Assembly (NCBI RefSeq): GCF_016863335.1
Contig: NZ_BOOR01000054.1
Span: forward strand, 45,044-109,043
Length of the DNA stretch: 64,000 nt
From: Planotetraspora thailandica
Lineage (GTDB): Bacteria; Actinomycetota; Actinomycetes; Streptosporangiales; Streptosporangiaceae
Direction of reading: 5' to 3'
The notes under the pieces are model-generated. The model searched no databases. It was not told where the DNA came from and worked only from the letters and a program-made list of their open reading frames with translations. This document shows positions 56,011 through 64,000 of this stretch, in pieces. The position numbers and the translations under genes are program-made. The first letter of the stretch is position 1; every line of letters begins with the position of its first letter.

Positions 56011-57294
56011 ATGAGCACATCGGCGGCCGCCGCCGGATCAGGGCGATTGGAACGCCGCCTCGGCGTGTCCGACGCCGTCGTGATCGGACTGGGCGCGATG
56101 ATCGGCGCGGGCGTCTTCTCCGCGCTCGCCCCGGCGGCCACGGCGGCCGGCTCCGGGCTGCTGCCCGGCCTGGCCGTGGCCGCGGTGGTGGCGTACTGCA
56201 ACGCGACCGCGTCGGCCCGGCTGGCCGCCCGCTACCCCCAGTCGGGCGGCACCTACGTCTACGGGCGTGAGCGGCTGGGGGACTTCTGGGGTTACCTGGC
56301 CGGGTGGAGTTTCGTGGTCGGCAAGACCGCCTCCTGCGCGGCGATGGCCCTGACCGTCGGCTCCTATGTCTGGCCCGGCCAGGCGCACGCGGTTGCCGTC
56401 GCGGCGGTGGTCCTGCTGACGGCGGTGAACTACGCCGGGGTGCAGAAGTCGGCCTGGCTGACCCGTGCGATCGTCATCGTCGTCCTCGTGGTGCTCGCGG
56501 CGGTGGTCACCGCCTGCCTGACCGGCGGCTCCGCCGACGCGGCCCGGCTGGACGTCGGCTCCGACGCCACCTTCGGGGGCACCCTGCAGGCCGCCGGGCT
56601 GCTGTTCTTCGCCTTCGCCGGATATGCCCGCATCGCCACACTAGGCGAGGAGGTGCGCGACCCGCAGCGCGTCATCCCCCGGGCGATCCCCCTGGCCCTC
56701 GGCATCACCCTGGTCGTGTACGCGGCAGTCGCCGTGGCCGTCCTGGCCGTGCTCGGCCCCGGCCTGCTCGCCGGCTCGGCCGCGCCGCTGGCCGACGCGG
56801 TGCGTACGGCAGGCCTGCCGGAACTCGCCCCGGTCGTGCGTGCCGGCGCGGCGATCGCGGCGCTCGGCTCTCTGCTGGCTCTCATCCTCGGCGTCTCGCG
56901 CACCACGCTGGCGATGGCCCGCGACCGCCATCTCCCGCACGCGCTATCGGCCGTGCACCCCCGCTTCGCCGTACCGCACCGGGCGGAGGTCGCGGTCGGC
57001 CTGGTGGTGGCCGTGCTCGCCGCCACGGCCGACGTGCGCGGGGCGATCGGCTTCTCTTCCTTCGGCGTGCTCGTCTACTACGCCGTCGCCAACACCTCCG
57101 CGTGGACCCTCAGGCCCGACGAGGGGCGCCCGCCCAGGATCGTGCCCGTGGTCGGGCTGGTCGGGTGCCTGGGCCTGGCCTTCGCCCTGCCCCCCACGTC
57201 GGTGCTCGCCGGCGCGGCGGTCATCGCGGTCGGAGCCGCCGCCTACGGCCTGCGTAAGGGGTTCACCCGGGGCCGTGAAGCCGGGCCGATGTAG
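56011..57294 (+). CDS. APC-superfamily amino acid permease
   Basis: 427 residues with about 11-12 membrane segments. LERRLGVSDAVVIGLGAMIGAGVFSALAPAATAAG is the APC TM1 signature (G-A-M-I-G-A-G-V-F). RYPQSGGTYVYGRERLGDFWGYLAGWSFVVGK follows in TM3, and FFAFAGYARIATLGEEVRDPQRVIPRAIPLALG is the TM6 region with the E-E-V-x-x-P motif. It should take up an amino acid or polyamine. ATG 56011 is preferred (GGGACGAG upstream) over an earlier start. It is monocistronic and convergent with an unknown gene. Confidence 0.9.
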   Translation: MSTSAAAAGSGRLERRLGVSDAVVIGLGAMIGAGVFSALAPAATAAGSGLLPGLAVAAVVAYCNATASARLAARYPQSGGTYVYGRERLGDFWGYLAGWSFVVGKTASCAAMALTVGSYVWPGQAHAVAVAAVVLLTAVNYAGVQKSAWLTRAIVIVVLVVLAAVVTACLTGGSADAARLDVGSDATFGGTLQAAGLLFFAFAGYARIATLGEEVRDPQRVIPRAIPLALGITLVVYAAVAVAVLAVLGPGLLAGSAAPLADAVRTAGLPELAPVVRAGAAIAALGSLLALILGVSRTTLAMARDRHLPHALSAVHPRFAVPHRAEVAVGLVVAVLAATADVRGAIGFSSFGVLVYYAVANTSAWTLRPDEGRPPRIVPVVGLVGCLGLAFALPPTSVLAGAAVIAVGAAAYGLRKGFTRGREAGPM

Positions 57295-57299
57295 CCGGT

Positions 57300-58247
57300 C
57301 TAGTCGAAAGGGTCCCATTCCGTGCCGTAGCGGAGCAGCGAACGGGCGAGGTCCTCGTGCCGGGCCGTCCACGCGTCGTCGAAGACGAACCACTGCTGGT
57401 AGCCGAAGAAGTCGCTCATGTGGATCGCCATCTGCGCCAGATGCTCGTCGCAGCGCACCAGCGTCCGGCGCACGTCCCGGCCGAGCAACGCGCCGGCGTC
57501 CGCCAGGCGGCCCATGGCGAAACGATGCGCCTCCTCATGCGTGCCGTACAACTCGTCGGCGCCCTCCTCGTAGGAGGGCCAGCGGTTGCAGCGTTCGAGC
57601 GCGGCACCGAGGTGCTCCTCCCCAGGAGCGACGAGAGCCCGGAGCACCAGCAGCTCGCCCGGCCATCGCTTCAGGTCGTCCGTCGTGGTGCGAAGGTGCG
57701 CCGCCAGGTCCGGCAGACGTACGCCCGGGAAGGCGAATGGCGGCTGCCAGCAGACACTGTCGCCGTCGTAGTGCGTCAGCAGGACGACATGCACCATGCC
57801 CGGGCCGTCCTCGGCGGAGACCTCCACGGCGTCGAAGGGGAGCGGCCAGTCGTCGTGCAACAAATATGACGCCTGGTCGGCGAGGGTGGAGTCGAAGAAG
57901 AAATACGGCAGCATGACCTCGTCGTCGTCGGTGAGCACACGCACGCTGTGCGCGTCGACGCGCAGTTCACCCTCGTAGTAGAGGTGTTCTTCGAGGAGAT
58001 CGCGCAGCTCCTGCCAGGACTGCGGCGCGGCCAGCCCGTGCTCACGCGCCCGATCGAAGATCGTGTGCAGGCCGTACACATCGTCACCGAGCTCGGCCGT
58101 GAGCCAGGCGTCGACTTCCTGGGCCTGGTCGGTCACCACGGCGGCCCAGCCCCGGCGGAACCAGTCCAGCACGGTGGCGTCGGGAAGCTCACGGACCCTC
58201 TTGCTCAGCGGTCCTTCGTAATGCGTGCGATAGACGAAGAAGATCAT
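57300..58247 (-). CDS. Unrecognised 315-residue protein
   Basis: Acidic, soluble, no signal or membrane segment. It begins MIFFVYRTHYEGPLSKRVRELPDATVLDWFRRGW. Aromatic-rich patches occur along the chain, for instance LLEEHLYYEGEL and VMLPYFFFDST. It ends FFGYQQWFVFDDAWTARHEDLARSLLRYGTEWDPFD. Nothing matches a motif I know. Regular acidic/aromatic surfaces suggest a protein-binding role, perhaps SMI1/immunity-like, but there is no toxin gene beside it. ATG 58247 opens the frame. It converges with the APC permease (5 bp apart). Confidence 0.7.
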   Translation of the reverse strand: MIFFVYRTHYEGPLSKRVRELPDATVLDWFRRGWAAVVTDQAQEVDAWLTAELGDDVYGLHTIFDRAREHGLAAPQSWQELRDLLEEHLYYEGELRVDAHSVRVLTDDDEVMLPYFFFDSTLADQASYLLHDDWPLPFDAVEVSAEDGPGMVHVVLLTHYDGDSVCWQPPFAFPGVRLPDLAAHLRTTTDDLKRWPGELLVLRALVAPGEEHLGAALERCNRWPSYEEGADELYGTHEEAHRFAMGRLADAGALLGRDVRRTLVRCDEHLAQMAIHMSDFFGYQQWFVFDDAWTARHEDLARSLLRYGTEWDPFD

Positions 58248-58495
58248 GTGGAGAAGGTGCCAGACGGTCCCGACAAATTGCGAAGATCAGTGCGGGAACG
58301 CCCTGGGCGGGCGGCGGGTGATCTCCTCACGGAAGTCGTCGACGATCGAGTGGATCTGCCGCATCAGCACCCCGGAAGCTACCAGTGGTGTCGATATCGC
58401 GGAGAGCCGTTCGTATAGGGGGCGAGCGGGCGGCGCGAGGCCGGCCGTACATGACATGCCGTACGTGACACAGTGAAGCCGACAAGGAGCGCCAG

Positions 58496-58849
58496 ATGAC
58501 GCAGTACATGCTCAGCGTCTACCAGCCCGACGGGGAACCGCCGGGGCCGGAGATCCTCGAACCGATCATGCGGGACCTCGCCGTCTTGCGACAGGAGATG
58601 GAGGCCGCCGGCGCGTGGGTCTTCAGCGTCGGGCTCCACCCCGCTCACGCGGCCACCGTCGTGCGTGTGAAGGACGGTGACCTGCTCATGACCGACGGGC
58701 CGTACGCCGAGGGCAAGGAGCACATCGGCGGTTTCACGATCGTCCGGGCGCCCGACCTCGACGGCGCCCTCGAATGGGGACGCAGGATGGCCGAGGCGAC
58801 CACCCTGCCGATCGAGGTCAGGCCGATCCAGGGCGAGGCCGGGAGCTGA
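58496..58849 (+). CDS. YCII-related domain protein (partner of second ECF sigma)
   Basis: 117 residues of the YCII/DGPF family: [16 protein letters not shown] at the start, then [36 protein letters not shown] with the DGPY core. It lies 8 bp before the sigma gene, so the two are made together, as at 6732-8413. The ATG at 58496 follows AAGGAG. Role in the pair unsettled. Confidence 0.87.
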   Translation: MTQYMLSVYQPDGEPPGPEILEPIMRDLAVLRQEMEAAGAWVFSVGLHPAHAATVVRVKDGDLLMTDGPYAEGKEHIGGFTIVRAPDLDGALEWGRRMAEATTLPIEVRPIQGEAGS

Positions 58850-58857
58850 CCTCGTCC

Positions 58858-60075
58858 ATGCCGCCCGTGCCCGCCTCGGAGGTCGAGCACGTGTTCCGAC
58901 GGGAGCACGGCCGTGCCGTGGCCGTCCTGACCCGCGTCTTCGGCGACGTCGACGTCGCGGAGGAGGCCGTGCAGGACGCGTTCGCCACGGCCGTGCAGCG
59001 GTGGCCGGTCAACGGGCCGCCGCCCAGCCCGGCGGGGTGGATCATCACCACGGCCCGCAACCGGGCGATCGACCGGCTCCGCAGGGAAGCTGCCCGTGCG
59101 GACCGGCACGCCCAGGCGGCCCTGTTGCACGCGCGTGCGGAACCGGCCGAGGAGGGGCCCGTGCACGACGACCGGCTACGCCTGATCTTCACCTGCTGCC
59201 ATCCCGCGCTCGCCCCGGCCGCGCAGGTCGCCCTGACGCTGCGGCTGCTCGGCGGGCTGACCACGGCGGAGATCGCCCGCGCGTTCCTGGTGCCGGAACC
59301 GACCATGGCCCAGCGCCTGGTCCGGGCCAAGGCCAAGATCCGGGACGCGCGCATCCCCTACCGGGTGCCCCGCGACGCCGACCTGCCCGAGCGGCTGCAG
59401 GCCGTGCTCGCCGTCGTCTATCTCGTCTTCAACGAGGGGTACGCGGCCAGTTCGGGGGAGCGCCTGGTCCGCGACGATCTCTGTGCCGAGGCCGTACGGC
59501 TCGGCCGGCTGCTGGCCGAGCTGATGCCCGACGAGCCCGAGGTCATGGGCCTGCTGGCGCTGATGCTGCTGGTCGAGTCGCGCCGGGCCGCCCGGGTCGG
59601 CGACGACGGCGCGCTCGTGCCGCTGGCCCGTCAGGACCGGGATCGGTGGGACCGCGACCTCGTCGCGGAAGGCCAGGTGATCGTCCGCCGCTGCCTCCGG
59701 CGGGGCATGCCCGGGCCGTACCAGGTTCAGGCGGCGATCAACGCCGTGCACAGCGACGCGCCCACCGCGCAGGACACCGACTGGGGGCAGATCCTCCAGC
59801 TCTACGACCACCTGCTGGCGCTGACGCCGACCCCCGTCGTGGCGCTCAACCGCGCCGTCGCGGTGGCCGAGGTCCACGGGCCCGGCGCCGCGCTGCATCT
59901 CGTCGACGGGCTCGACCTCGGCGGCTATCACCTTTTCCACGCCATCCGGGCCGACCTGCTCCGGCGGCTGGGCAGGCACGCGGAGGCGGCCGAGGCGTAC
60001 GACGCGGCGGCCGCCCGCGCCGGCAACGCCGCCGAGCGCGACTACCTGCTGGGGAAGAGCCGGTCGAGCTGGTAG
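58858..60075 (+). CDS. ECF-type sigma factor with long C-terminal domain (second copy type)
   Basis: 405 residues. Region 2 is [38 protein letters not shown]. Region 4 is [42 protein letters not shown]. The C-terminal DUF6596-like helical domain (about 180-405) has [50 protein letters not shown] and [14 protein letters not shown]. It is a paralogue of the 7145-8413 gene, but with a proper ATG. Its 3' end overlaps the convergent TetR gene by 34 bp. Confidence 0.9.
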   Translation: MPPVPASEVEHVFRREHGRAVAVLTRVFGDVDVAEEAVQDAFATAVQRWPVNGPPPSPAGWIITTARNRAIDRLRREAARADRHAQAALLHARAEPAEEGPVHDDRLRLIFTCCHPALAPAAQVALTLRLLGGLTTAEIARAFLVPEPTMAQRLVRAKAKIRDARIPYRVPRDADLPERLQAVLAVVYLVFNEGYAASSGERLVRDDLCAEAVRLGRLLAELMPDEPEVMGLLALMLLVESRRAARVGDDGALVPLARQDRDRWDRDLVAEGQVIVRRCLRRGMPGPYQVQAAINAVHSDAPTAQDTDWGQILQLYDHLLALTPTPVVALNRAVAVAEVHGPGAALHLVDGLDLGGYHLFHAIRADLLRRLGRHAEAAEAYDAAAARAGNAAERDYLLGKSRSSW

Positions 60076-60632
60076 TCGACCGCCGCCTCCACCTGCTCTG
60101 GAGTGAGATGGCCGATCAGCGCCGGGTTCACCATGCCCTGGGCCATAGTGAACAGGATGGTCGCCTCCTTGCCGGCGTCCAGCCCGGCGTACACCTGGCC
60201 GAGCGCCTGCGCCGTACGGATCTGCTCCGCGTAGAAGCCGACGACGTACGGCAGAGCCGCACGCAGGAGCGCCGCGAGATCCTCGGCGACGACCGAGCGG
60301 GCCAGGTAGGCCAGGCCGATGCGGGCTTCGAAGGCCCGTTCCTCGTCGAGGGGGAGCAGCTCCAGCAGCCCGGCCCGTACGAGCGCCCGTGGCGATCCGG
60401 CTGCCGCCGCCCGGGCCACCCGCTCGCCGATCCTGGCGTTCAGGTGGGCGAGGGCGAACATGAGCATCTCGTCCTTGGTGGAGAAATAGTGCTGGACCAT
60501 GCCCATCGACACCTCGGCCTCGGCCGCGACCTCGCGGAGGCTCACCGCGTCGAGCCCGTCCCTGGAGATGATGCGCAGCAGCGCCTCGGCGATGTGCCTG
60601 CGCCGCGCCTCGTGATCGACGATCTTCGGCAT
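60042..60632 (-). CDS. TetR-family regulator of the glycosyltransferase
   Basis: 196 residues. The HTH is [52 protein letters not shown] (about 10-62), of the BetI-like type. The C-terminal TetR_C part is helical ([50 protein letters not shown]). It is divergent from a GT1 glycosyltransferase, and a perfect palindrome (60680-60701) sits in the shared promoter, so it almost surely represses that gene and itself. Confidence 0.88.
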   Translation of the reverse strand: MPKIVDHEARRRHIAEALLRIISRDGLDAVSLREVAAEAEVSMGMVQHYFSTKDEMLMFALAHLNARIGERVARAAAAGSPRALVRAGLLELLPLDEERAFEARIGLAYLARSVVAEDLAALLRAALPYVVGFYAEQIRTAQALGQVYAGLDAGKEATILFTMAQGMVNPALIGHLTPEQVEAAVDYQLDRLFPSR

Positions 60633-60679
60633 CTCCGGTCTTTCCAATGCGGTCGTATTGAATCCCGATGGCGGCCGTT

Positions 60680-60701
60680 TTACAATGCGAATGCATTGTA
60701 A
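60680..60701. promoter_or_regulatory. TetR operator, perfect palindrome
   Basis: TTACAATGC-N4-GCATTGTAA, 47 bp upstream of the tetR-type start and 42 bp upstream of the glycosyltransferase start. It is A+T-rich against the G+C background. A very good operator candidate. Confidence 0.75.
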
Positions 60702-60743
60702 TTCGCCCTCGAGAGGACGAACCATGTCTGAAGGCCGTTCCAC

Positions 60744-61979
60744 ATGCGCGTGCTGATCATCGGAATCGGCACCCGCGGCGACGTCGCACCCTACACCGGC
60801 CTCGGCGTCCGCCTGCGCGACGCGGGCCACGAGGTGGCGATCGCCGCGCATACCCCCTACAGCGATCTGGTCACCGCCTGCGGGCTGGAGTTCCGCCCCG
60901 TCGCCGGAGATCCCTTGCCGCTCCTGCCGGTGTCCGCCGGCGGAGCCAGGATGTCTCCGGCGGCGAAGGCCCGAATGTTCGCCGAGTACGGCAGGCTCAC
61001 GGCCGACGGCATCCTCGCGGCAGCCGAGAAGGGCACCGACGTGCTGCTGCTGGGGGCGGCCGCCTCCGCCGGATATCACGTGGCCGAAGCCATGGAGATC
61101 CCGAGCATGGGGGTCCATCTGCAACCCATCGAGCCGACCGGCGACTTCCCGCCGGTCACGGGGGCGTTCTCCCGCTCGCTCGGCCGGCGTGGCAACCGCG
61201 CCGCCGCCCGGATGCTCTTCGCCGCGCCGTCGCCCGCTCACGCCGGCTCGGCCAAGCACCTGCGGGCCAGGCTGGGGCTTCCCCCGGTGACCTCCAACGC
61301 GGTCTACCGGCGAAGGGAGCAGACGCGATGGCCGGTCTACCACGGCCACAGCGCCGCCGTGCTGCCTCGCCCGGCGGACTGGAGGGAGGGGCTGGAGGTG
61401 GCCGGGTACTGGTGGCCGGAGCGCGCACCCGGCTGGCGTCCTCCAACGAAGCTGCTCGACTTCCTGGAGTCGGGGCCGCCCCCGGTGTACGTCGGGTTCG
61501 GCAGCATGGGCTCCGGCGATCTCGGGCGGCACACCGAGATCGTGCTGGCCGCGCTCCGCCAGGCCCGGCTGCGCGGCGTGCTCCAGACCGGCGCGGCCGG
61601 CTTGGCGGTGGAGGACGACGACGTGCTCGGTGTGGGGGACGTGCCGCACGAGTGGCTCTTCCCCCGCATGGCCGCGGTCGCCCACCACGCCGGCAGCGGG
61701 ACCACGGCGGCCGGGATTCGCGCCGGCGTGCCCGCCGTGGGCCTGCCCGTCATGGGTGACCAGCGCCTGTGGGCCGGCCGGCTGGCCGCGCTGGGCGTGG
61801 GCCCCGGGGCGATCCCGATCCGGCGGCTGTCGGCCCCGCGACTGGCCGCCGCCCTTTCCGCCGCCGTCGCCGACCCGTCTCATCGGCGCAGGGCGGCCGA
61901 TCTGGCCGAGCGTGTCGGGCGGGAGGACGGCGCCCGGGTGGTCGTCGAGGCGGTCGAACGGCTCGGCGTACCGTGGTGA
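60744..61979 (+). CDS. GT1-family (UGT-like) glycosyltransferase
   Basis: 411 residues of GT-B fold. It starts MRVLIIGIGTRGDVAPYTGLGVRLRDAGHEVAIAAHTPYSDLVTACGLEFRPV, the typical N-domain for acceptors (G-x-R-G-D-V-x-P). The nucleotide-sugar site in the C-domain is VPHEWLFPRMAAVAHHAGSGTTAAGIRAGVPAVGLPVMGDQRLWAGRLAALGVGP (H-H-x-G-x-G-T). Such enzymes transfer glucose, rhamnose or similar to sterols, macrolides or antibiotics; the TetR control suggests detoxification of a small molecule. ATG 60744. It is directly followed (1 nt) by the fmdB-like gene frame. Confidence 0.88.
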   Translation: MRVLIIGIGTRGDVAPYTGLGVRLRDAGHEVAIAAHTPYSDLVTACGLEFRPVAGDPLPLLPVSAGGARMSPAAKARMFAEYGRLTADGILAAAEKGTDVLLLGAAASAGYHVAEAMEIPSMGVHLQPIEPTGDFPPVTGAFSRSLGRRGNRAAARMLFAAPSPAHAGSAKHLRARLGLPPVTSNAVYRRREQTRWPVYHGHSAAVLPRPADWREGLEVAGYWWPERAPGWRPPTKLLDFLESGPPPVYVGFGSMGSGDLGRHTEIVLAALRQARLRGVLQTGAAGLAVEDDDVLGVGDVPHEWLFPRMAAVAHHAGSGTTAAGIRAGVPAVGLPVMGDQRLWAGRLAALGVGPGAIPIRRLSAPRLAAALSAAVADPSHRRRAADLAERVGREDGARVVVEAVERLGVPW

Positions 61980-62010
61980 CATGTCCGATTCGGCGGGTGT
62001 CGGGGGTGAC

Positions 62011-62232
62011 ATGGCCACCTATGAGTTCCAGTGCTCGGCGTGCGGGCCGTTCGACGTGGTCCTGCCTATGGGGACCGCGTCGCCGTACCGGGACTGCCCG
62101 CAATGCGGGAAGCCCGGCCGCCGCGTCTTCACCCCGCCGCACCTGGCCCGGCTGAGTCCCGCGCTCGCCGGGGCCTTCGCGCGGGAGGAACGTAGCCGTC
62201 ACGAACCCGAGGTGGTTCGAAGGGCCGGCTGA
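62011..62232 (+). CDS. fmdB: FmdB-family zinc ribbon protein
   Basis: 73 residues. MATYEFQCSACGPFDVVLPMGTASPYRDCPQCGKPGRRVF shows the FmdB CxxC pairs (C-S-A-C and C-P-Q-C) of a small zinc ribbon. ATG 62011 follows GGGGGTGAC; an earlier ATG at 61981 (one base after the glycosyltransferase stop) would add 10 residues. It lies 24 bp before the formamidase gene. FmdB proteins are thought to regulate or assist formamidase expression, and the adjacency here agrees. Confidence 0.88.
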   Translation: MATYEFQCSACGPFDVVLPMGTASPYRDCPQCGKPGRRVFTPPHLARLSPALAGAFAREERSRHEPEVVRRAG

Positions 62233-62256
62233 CCGGAGTTCAGTGAGGAGGTCGCC

Positions 62257-63507
62257 ATGCCCGAGGTCGTCTTCCACGTGGACCAGACGCGGTCCATGCG
62301 GGACCAGGAGGTGCCCGGCCACAACCGGTGGCATCCGGACATCCCTGCCGTCGTGACCGTGCGGCCCGGCGCGGAGTTCCGGGTCGAGTGCCGGGACTGG
62401 ACCGACGCCCAGATCGGCAACAACGACTCGGCCAACGACGTGCGCGACATCGACCTGTCCCTCCCGCACATGCTCAGCGGGCCGATCGCCATCGAGGGCG
62501 CGCGGCCCGGCGACCTCCTGGTGGTCGACGTCCTCGACCTCGGTCCCATCCCTCAGCAGTCCGGTGACGTCGCCGGGCAGGGCTGGGGCTACACCGGGAT
62601 ATTCGCCAAGGTCAACGGCGGCGGCTTCCTCACCGACCACTTCCCCGGCGCCTACAAGGCGATCTGGGACTTCCACGGCCAGCAGGCGGTCTCCCGGCAC
62701 CTGCCCGGCGTGCGGTTCACCGGCATCAGCCACCCCGGGTTGTTCGGCACCGCGCCGTCCCTCGATCTCCTCGCGACATGGAACCGGCGGGAACAGGCGC
62801 TGATCGACACCAATCCCGTCCGTGTGCCGGCGCTGGCACTGCCACCCGAGCCGCGGGGCGCCGTCACCGGCACCGCGCGCGGCGAGGTGGCCGCCCGGAT
62901 CGCCGCAGAAGGAGCCCGTACGGTGCCGCCCCGCGAGAACGGCGGCAACCAGGACATCAAGAACTTCAGCCGGGGCTCCCGCGTCTACTGCCCGGTCTTC
63001 GTCGAAGGCGCCAAGCTGTCGGTGGGCGATCTCCATTTCAGCCAGGCCGACGGCGAGATCACCTTCTGTGGCGCGATCGAGATGGGCGGGTTCATCGACT
63101 TCCACGTCGATCTCATCCCGGGCGGCATGGAGAAGTACGGGGTGACGACCAATCCCGTCTTCCTGCCCGGCAACGTCGAGCCGCGCTATTCGGAGTTCCT
63201 GTCGTTCATCGGCATCTCGGTCGACCACGACAGCGGCACCAACCACTACCTCGACGCGACGCTGGCGTACCGCAGGGCCTGCCTCAACGCCATCGAATAC
63301 CTGAAGAAGTGGGGCTACACGGGCGAACAGGCCTATCTGCTGCTGGGCTCGGTGCCCATCGAGGGCAGGATCAGCGGGATCGTAGACATCCCCAACGCCT
63401 GCTGCTCGCTGTACATCCCCACGGTGATCTTCGACTTCGATGTGCGTCCCAGCGCGGCCGGGCCCACCAGGGCCGACCGTGGTCAGTGCGCGGTCACCAG
63501 CGCCTGA
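62257..63507 (+). CDS. fmdA: Formamidase (acetamidase/formamidase family)
   Basis: 416 residues, the usual length. The start MPEVVFHVDQTRSMRDQEVPGHNRWHPDIP, GWGYTGIFAKVNGGGFLTDHFPGAYKAIWDF, ENGGNQDIKNFSRGSRVYCPVFVEGAKLSVGDLHFSQADGEITFCGAIEMGG and AYLLLGSVPIEGRISGIVDIPNACCSLYIPTVIFD are the family blocks. It splits formamide (or acetamide) to ammonia and the acid. ATG 62257 follows GAGGAGG. It forms a unit with fmdB. Confidence 0.93.
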   Translation: MPEVVFHVDQTRSMRDQEVPGHNRWHPDIPAVVTVRPGAEFRVECRDWTDAQIGNNDSANDVRDIDLSLPHMLSGPIAIEGARPGDLLVVDVLDLGPIPQQSGDVAGQGWGYTGIFAKVNGGGFLTDHFPGAYKAIWDFHGQQAVSRHLPGVRFTGISHPGLFGTAPSLDLLATWNRREQALIDTNPVRVPALALPPEPRGAVTGTARGEVAARIAAEGARTVPPRENGGNQDIKNFSRGSRVYCPVFVEGAKLSVGDLHFSQADGEITFCGAIEMGGFIDFHVDLIPGGMEKYGVTTNPVFLPGNVEPRYSEFLSFIGISVDHDSGTNHYLDATLAYRRACLNAIEYLKKWGYTGEQAYLLLGSVPIEGRISGIVDIPNACCSLYIPTVIFDFDVRPSAAGPTRADRGQCAVTSA

Positions 63508-63891
63508 GCCCCAGGGGCGGCACCAGCGGCCGGCATGCCGGCTTGAGCGCAGCGGCCCCGGGCGGCCTGTGCTCAGCGCGGCGCGGACGTGGCATCGGTG
63601 TGGAGCCGGCGTACCGCCGGCGTGGCGCGTTTGGCGGCGGCGCCCGCCCGGCCAAGCGGGGCGACGGCCTGGGCGTTGCGTCGGTCAGGGCCTGTTCACT
63701 CATTCAGGCGCCGGGAGTGCGACGTCGCCTCTGCGTTGATCGGCGTGCGTGGGTCGCTGATCTGCCGGGCGTGCCGAACTCGTCGTACATATCGGGGCGG
63801 TGAGCAGGCAGCCGGGCGTGCCGAGCGCAGCGGACGGTGACGTGACGCGCGGGCAGCACGCCCGCGCGGCCCTGGAACGGCCTGCCATGGG
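63508..63891. other. 384-bp region, no gene recognised
   Basis: High G+C in all frames, without a convincing start or motif. A 9-bp stem at 63846-63868 lies before the minus-strand gene end and may act as its terminator. Confidence 0.45.
63846..63868 (-). terminator. Hairpin after the right-edge gene
   Basis: CGCGCGGGC (63846-63854) pairs with GCCCGCGCG (63860-63868), 5-nt loop. It follows the minus-strand stop at 63892-63894 by 23 bp. No T run. Confidence 0.45.
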
Positions 63892-64000
63892 TCAGAAGGG
63901 CGGGATGTCGAAGGCTGGGTCTGGGCGAGGTGGTGGATGGGGTCCGGGTTGTGCTGCTTGTGGTGGTTCGAGCCATGGGGGCAGGTCGTCGCCGGGGAGT
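63892..64000 (-). CDS. C-terminal end of a proline-rich protein, perhaps HNH/DUF222 endonuclease
   Basis: 36 codons run in from the right edge on the minus strand: LPGDDLPPWLEPPQAAQPG, then a Pro-rich run and PDPAFDIPPF before the TGA at 63892-63894. The Pro-rich tail ending in a D-x-P-P-F is like the C-terminus of actinomycete DUF222/HNH endonucleases (13E12-like). With only the tail visible this is a guess. The rest lies outside the window. Confidence 0.4.
   Translation of the reverse strand, partial: LPGDDLPPWLEPPQAAQPGPHPPPRPDPAFDIPPF

Noticed and set aside
63494..63703. Minus-strand small gene near the right end
   Set aside because: Arg/Pro-rich, no ribosome site and no recognisable motif; typical random frame in G+C-rich DNA.

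Overview
The window is about 70% G+C, has strong GGAGG-type ribosome binding sites and GTG starts, and is rich in LacI, TetR, ROK and ECF regulators. Together with F420-type luciferase-like enzymes and a NACHT NTPase this points to a filamentous actinomycete, probably of the Streptosporangiales (Nonomuraea/Microbispora/Streptosporangium-like). That placement is inferred from gene style, not from a marker gene. No rRNA, tRNA, intact insertion sequence or CRISPR array was recognised.

Layout. 1-300: two broken gene ends (DJ-1/PfpI-like on the minus strand, zinc alcohol dehydrogenase on the plus strand) butted together. 316-3571 (-): a frdABCD fumarate reductase operon. 3.6-8.4 kb: small proteins, an Lrp/AsnC regulator divergent from a luciferase-like oxidoreductase and a nucleoside deaminase, then a YCII/ECF-sigma pair. 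8409-8783: a striking array of eight 20-bp repeats spaced at 53 bp, four in one orientation and four in the other, between convergent genes. 8.8-10.7 kb (-): a DsbA/FrnE-like oxidoreductase, a 47-residue Cys-containing peptide and a 2-hydroxyacid dehydrogenase.

10.9-31.5 kb is a carbohydrate island. A plus-strand operon (alcohol dehydrogenase, SDR, IlvD/Edd sugar-acid dehydratase, LacI, FAH-family keto-deoxy-acid dehydratase, ketoglutarate-semialdehyde-type aldehyde dehydrogenase, Gfo/Idh oxidoreductase) converges on a minus-strand operon (tautomerase, epimerase, SMP-30 lactonase, aldo-keto reductase, GH3 glycosidase). Next to it lie a second LacI regulator, a sugar ABC importer (lipoprotein plus two permeases) and a cytosolic GH5. 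Together these supply uptake, intracellular hydrolysis and a complete Weimberg-type oxidative route from an aldopentose (D-xylose is the best guess) to 2-oxoglutarate. GAAA-n-TTTC palindromes precede the importer, the lacI gene and the minus-strand operon, which suggests one shared repressor.

31.5-46 kb: HD-domain hydrolase, GlxA-type AraC regulator, two MFS exporters, a ROK regulator, a VOC protein divergent from a WYL regulator across a perfect palindrome, a membrane NACHT NTPase, a secreted four-repeat NlpC/P60-like protein, an HTH/membrane/Ig-like protein, and a CoA-transferase/MaoC pair. 46-53.3 kb: a secreted His-rich peptide, a trypsin-like protease, a CHAT protease with a small partner gene, an archaeal-style valyl-tRNA synthetase and signal peptidase I. 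53.4-64 kb: TetR plus a 14-TM MFS pump, an APC permease, an unknown 315-residue protein, a second YCII/ECF pair, a TetR-controlled glycosyltransferase, fmdB/formamidase, and the tail of a proline-rich gene at the right edge.
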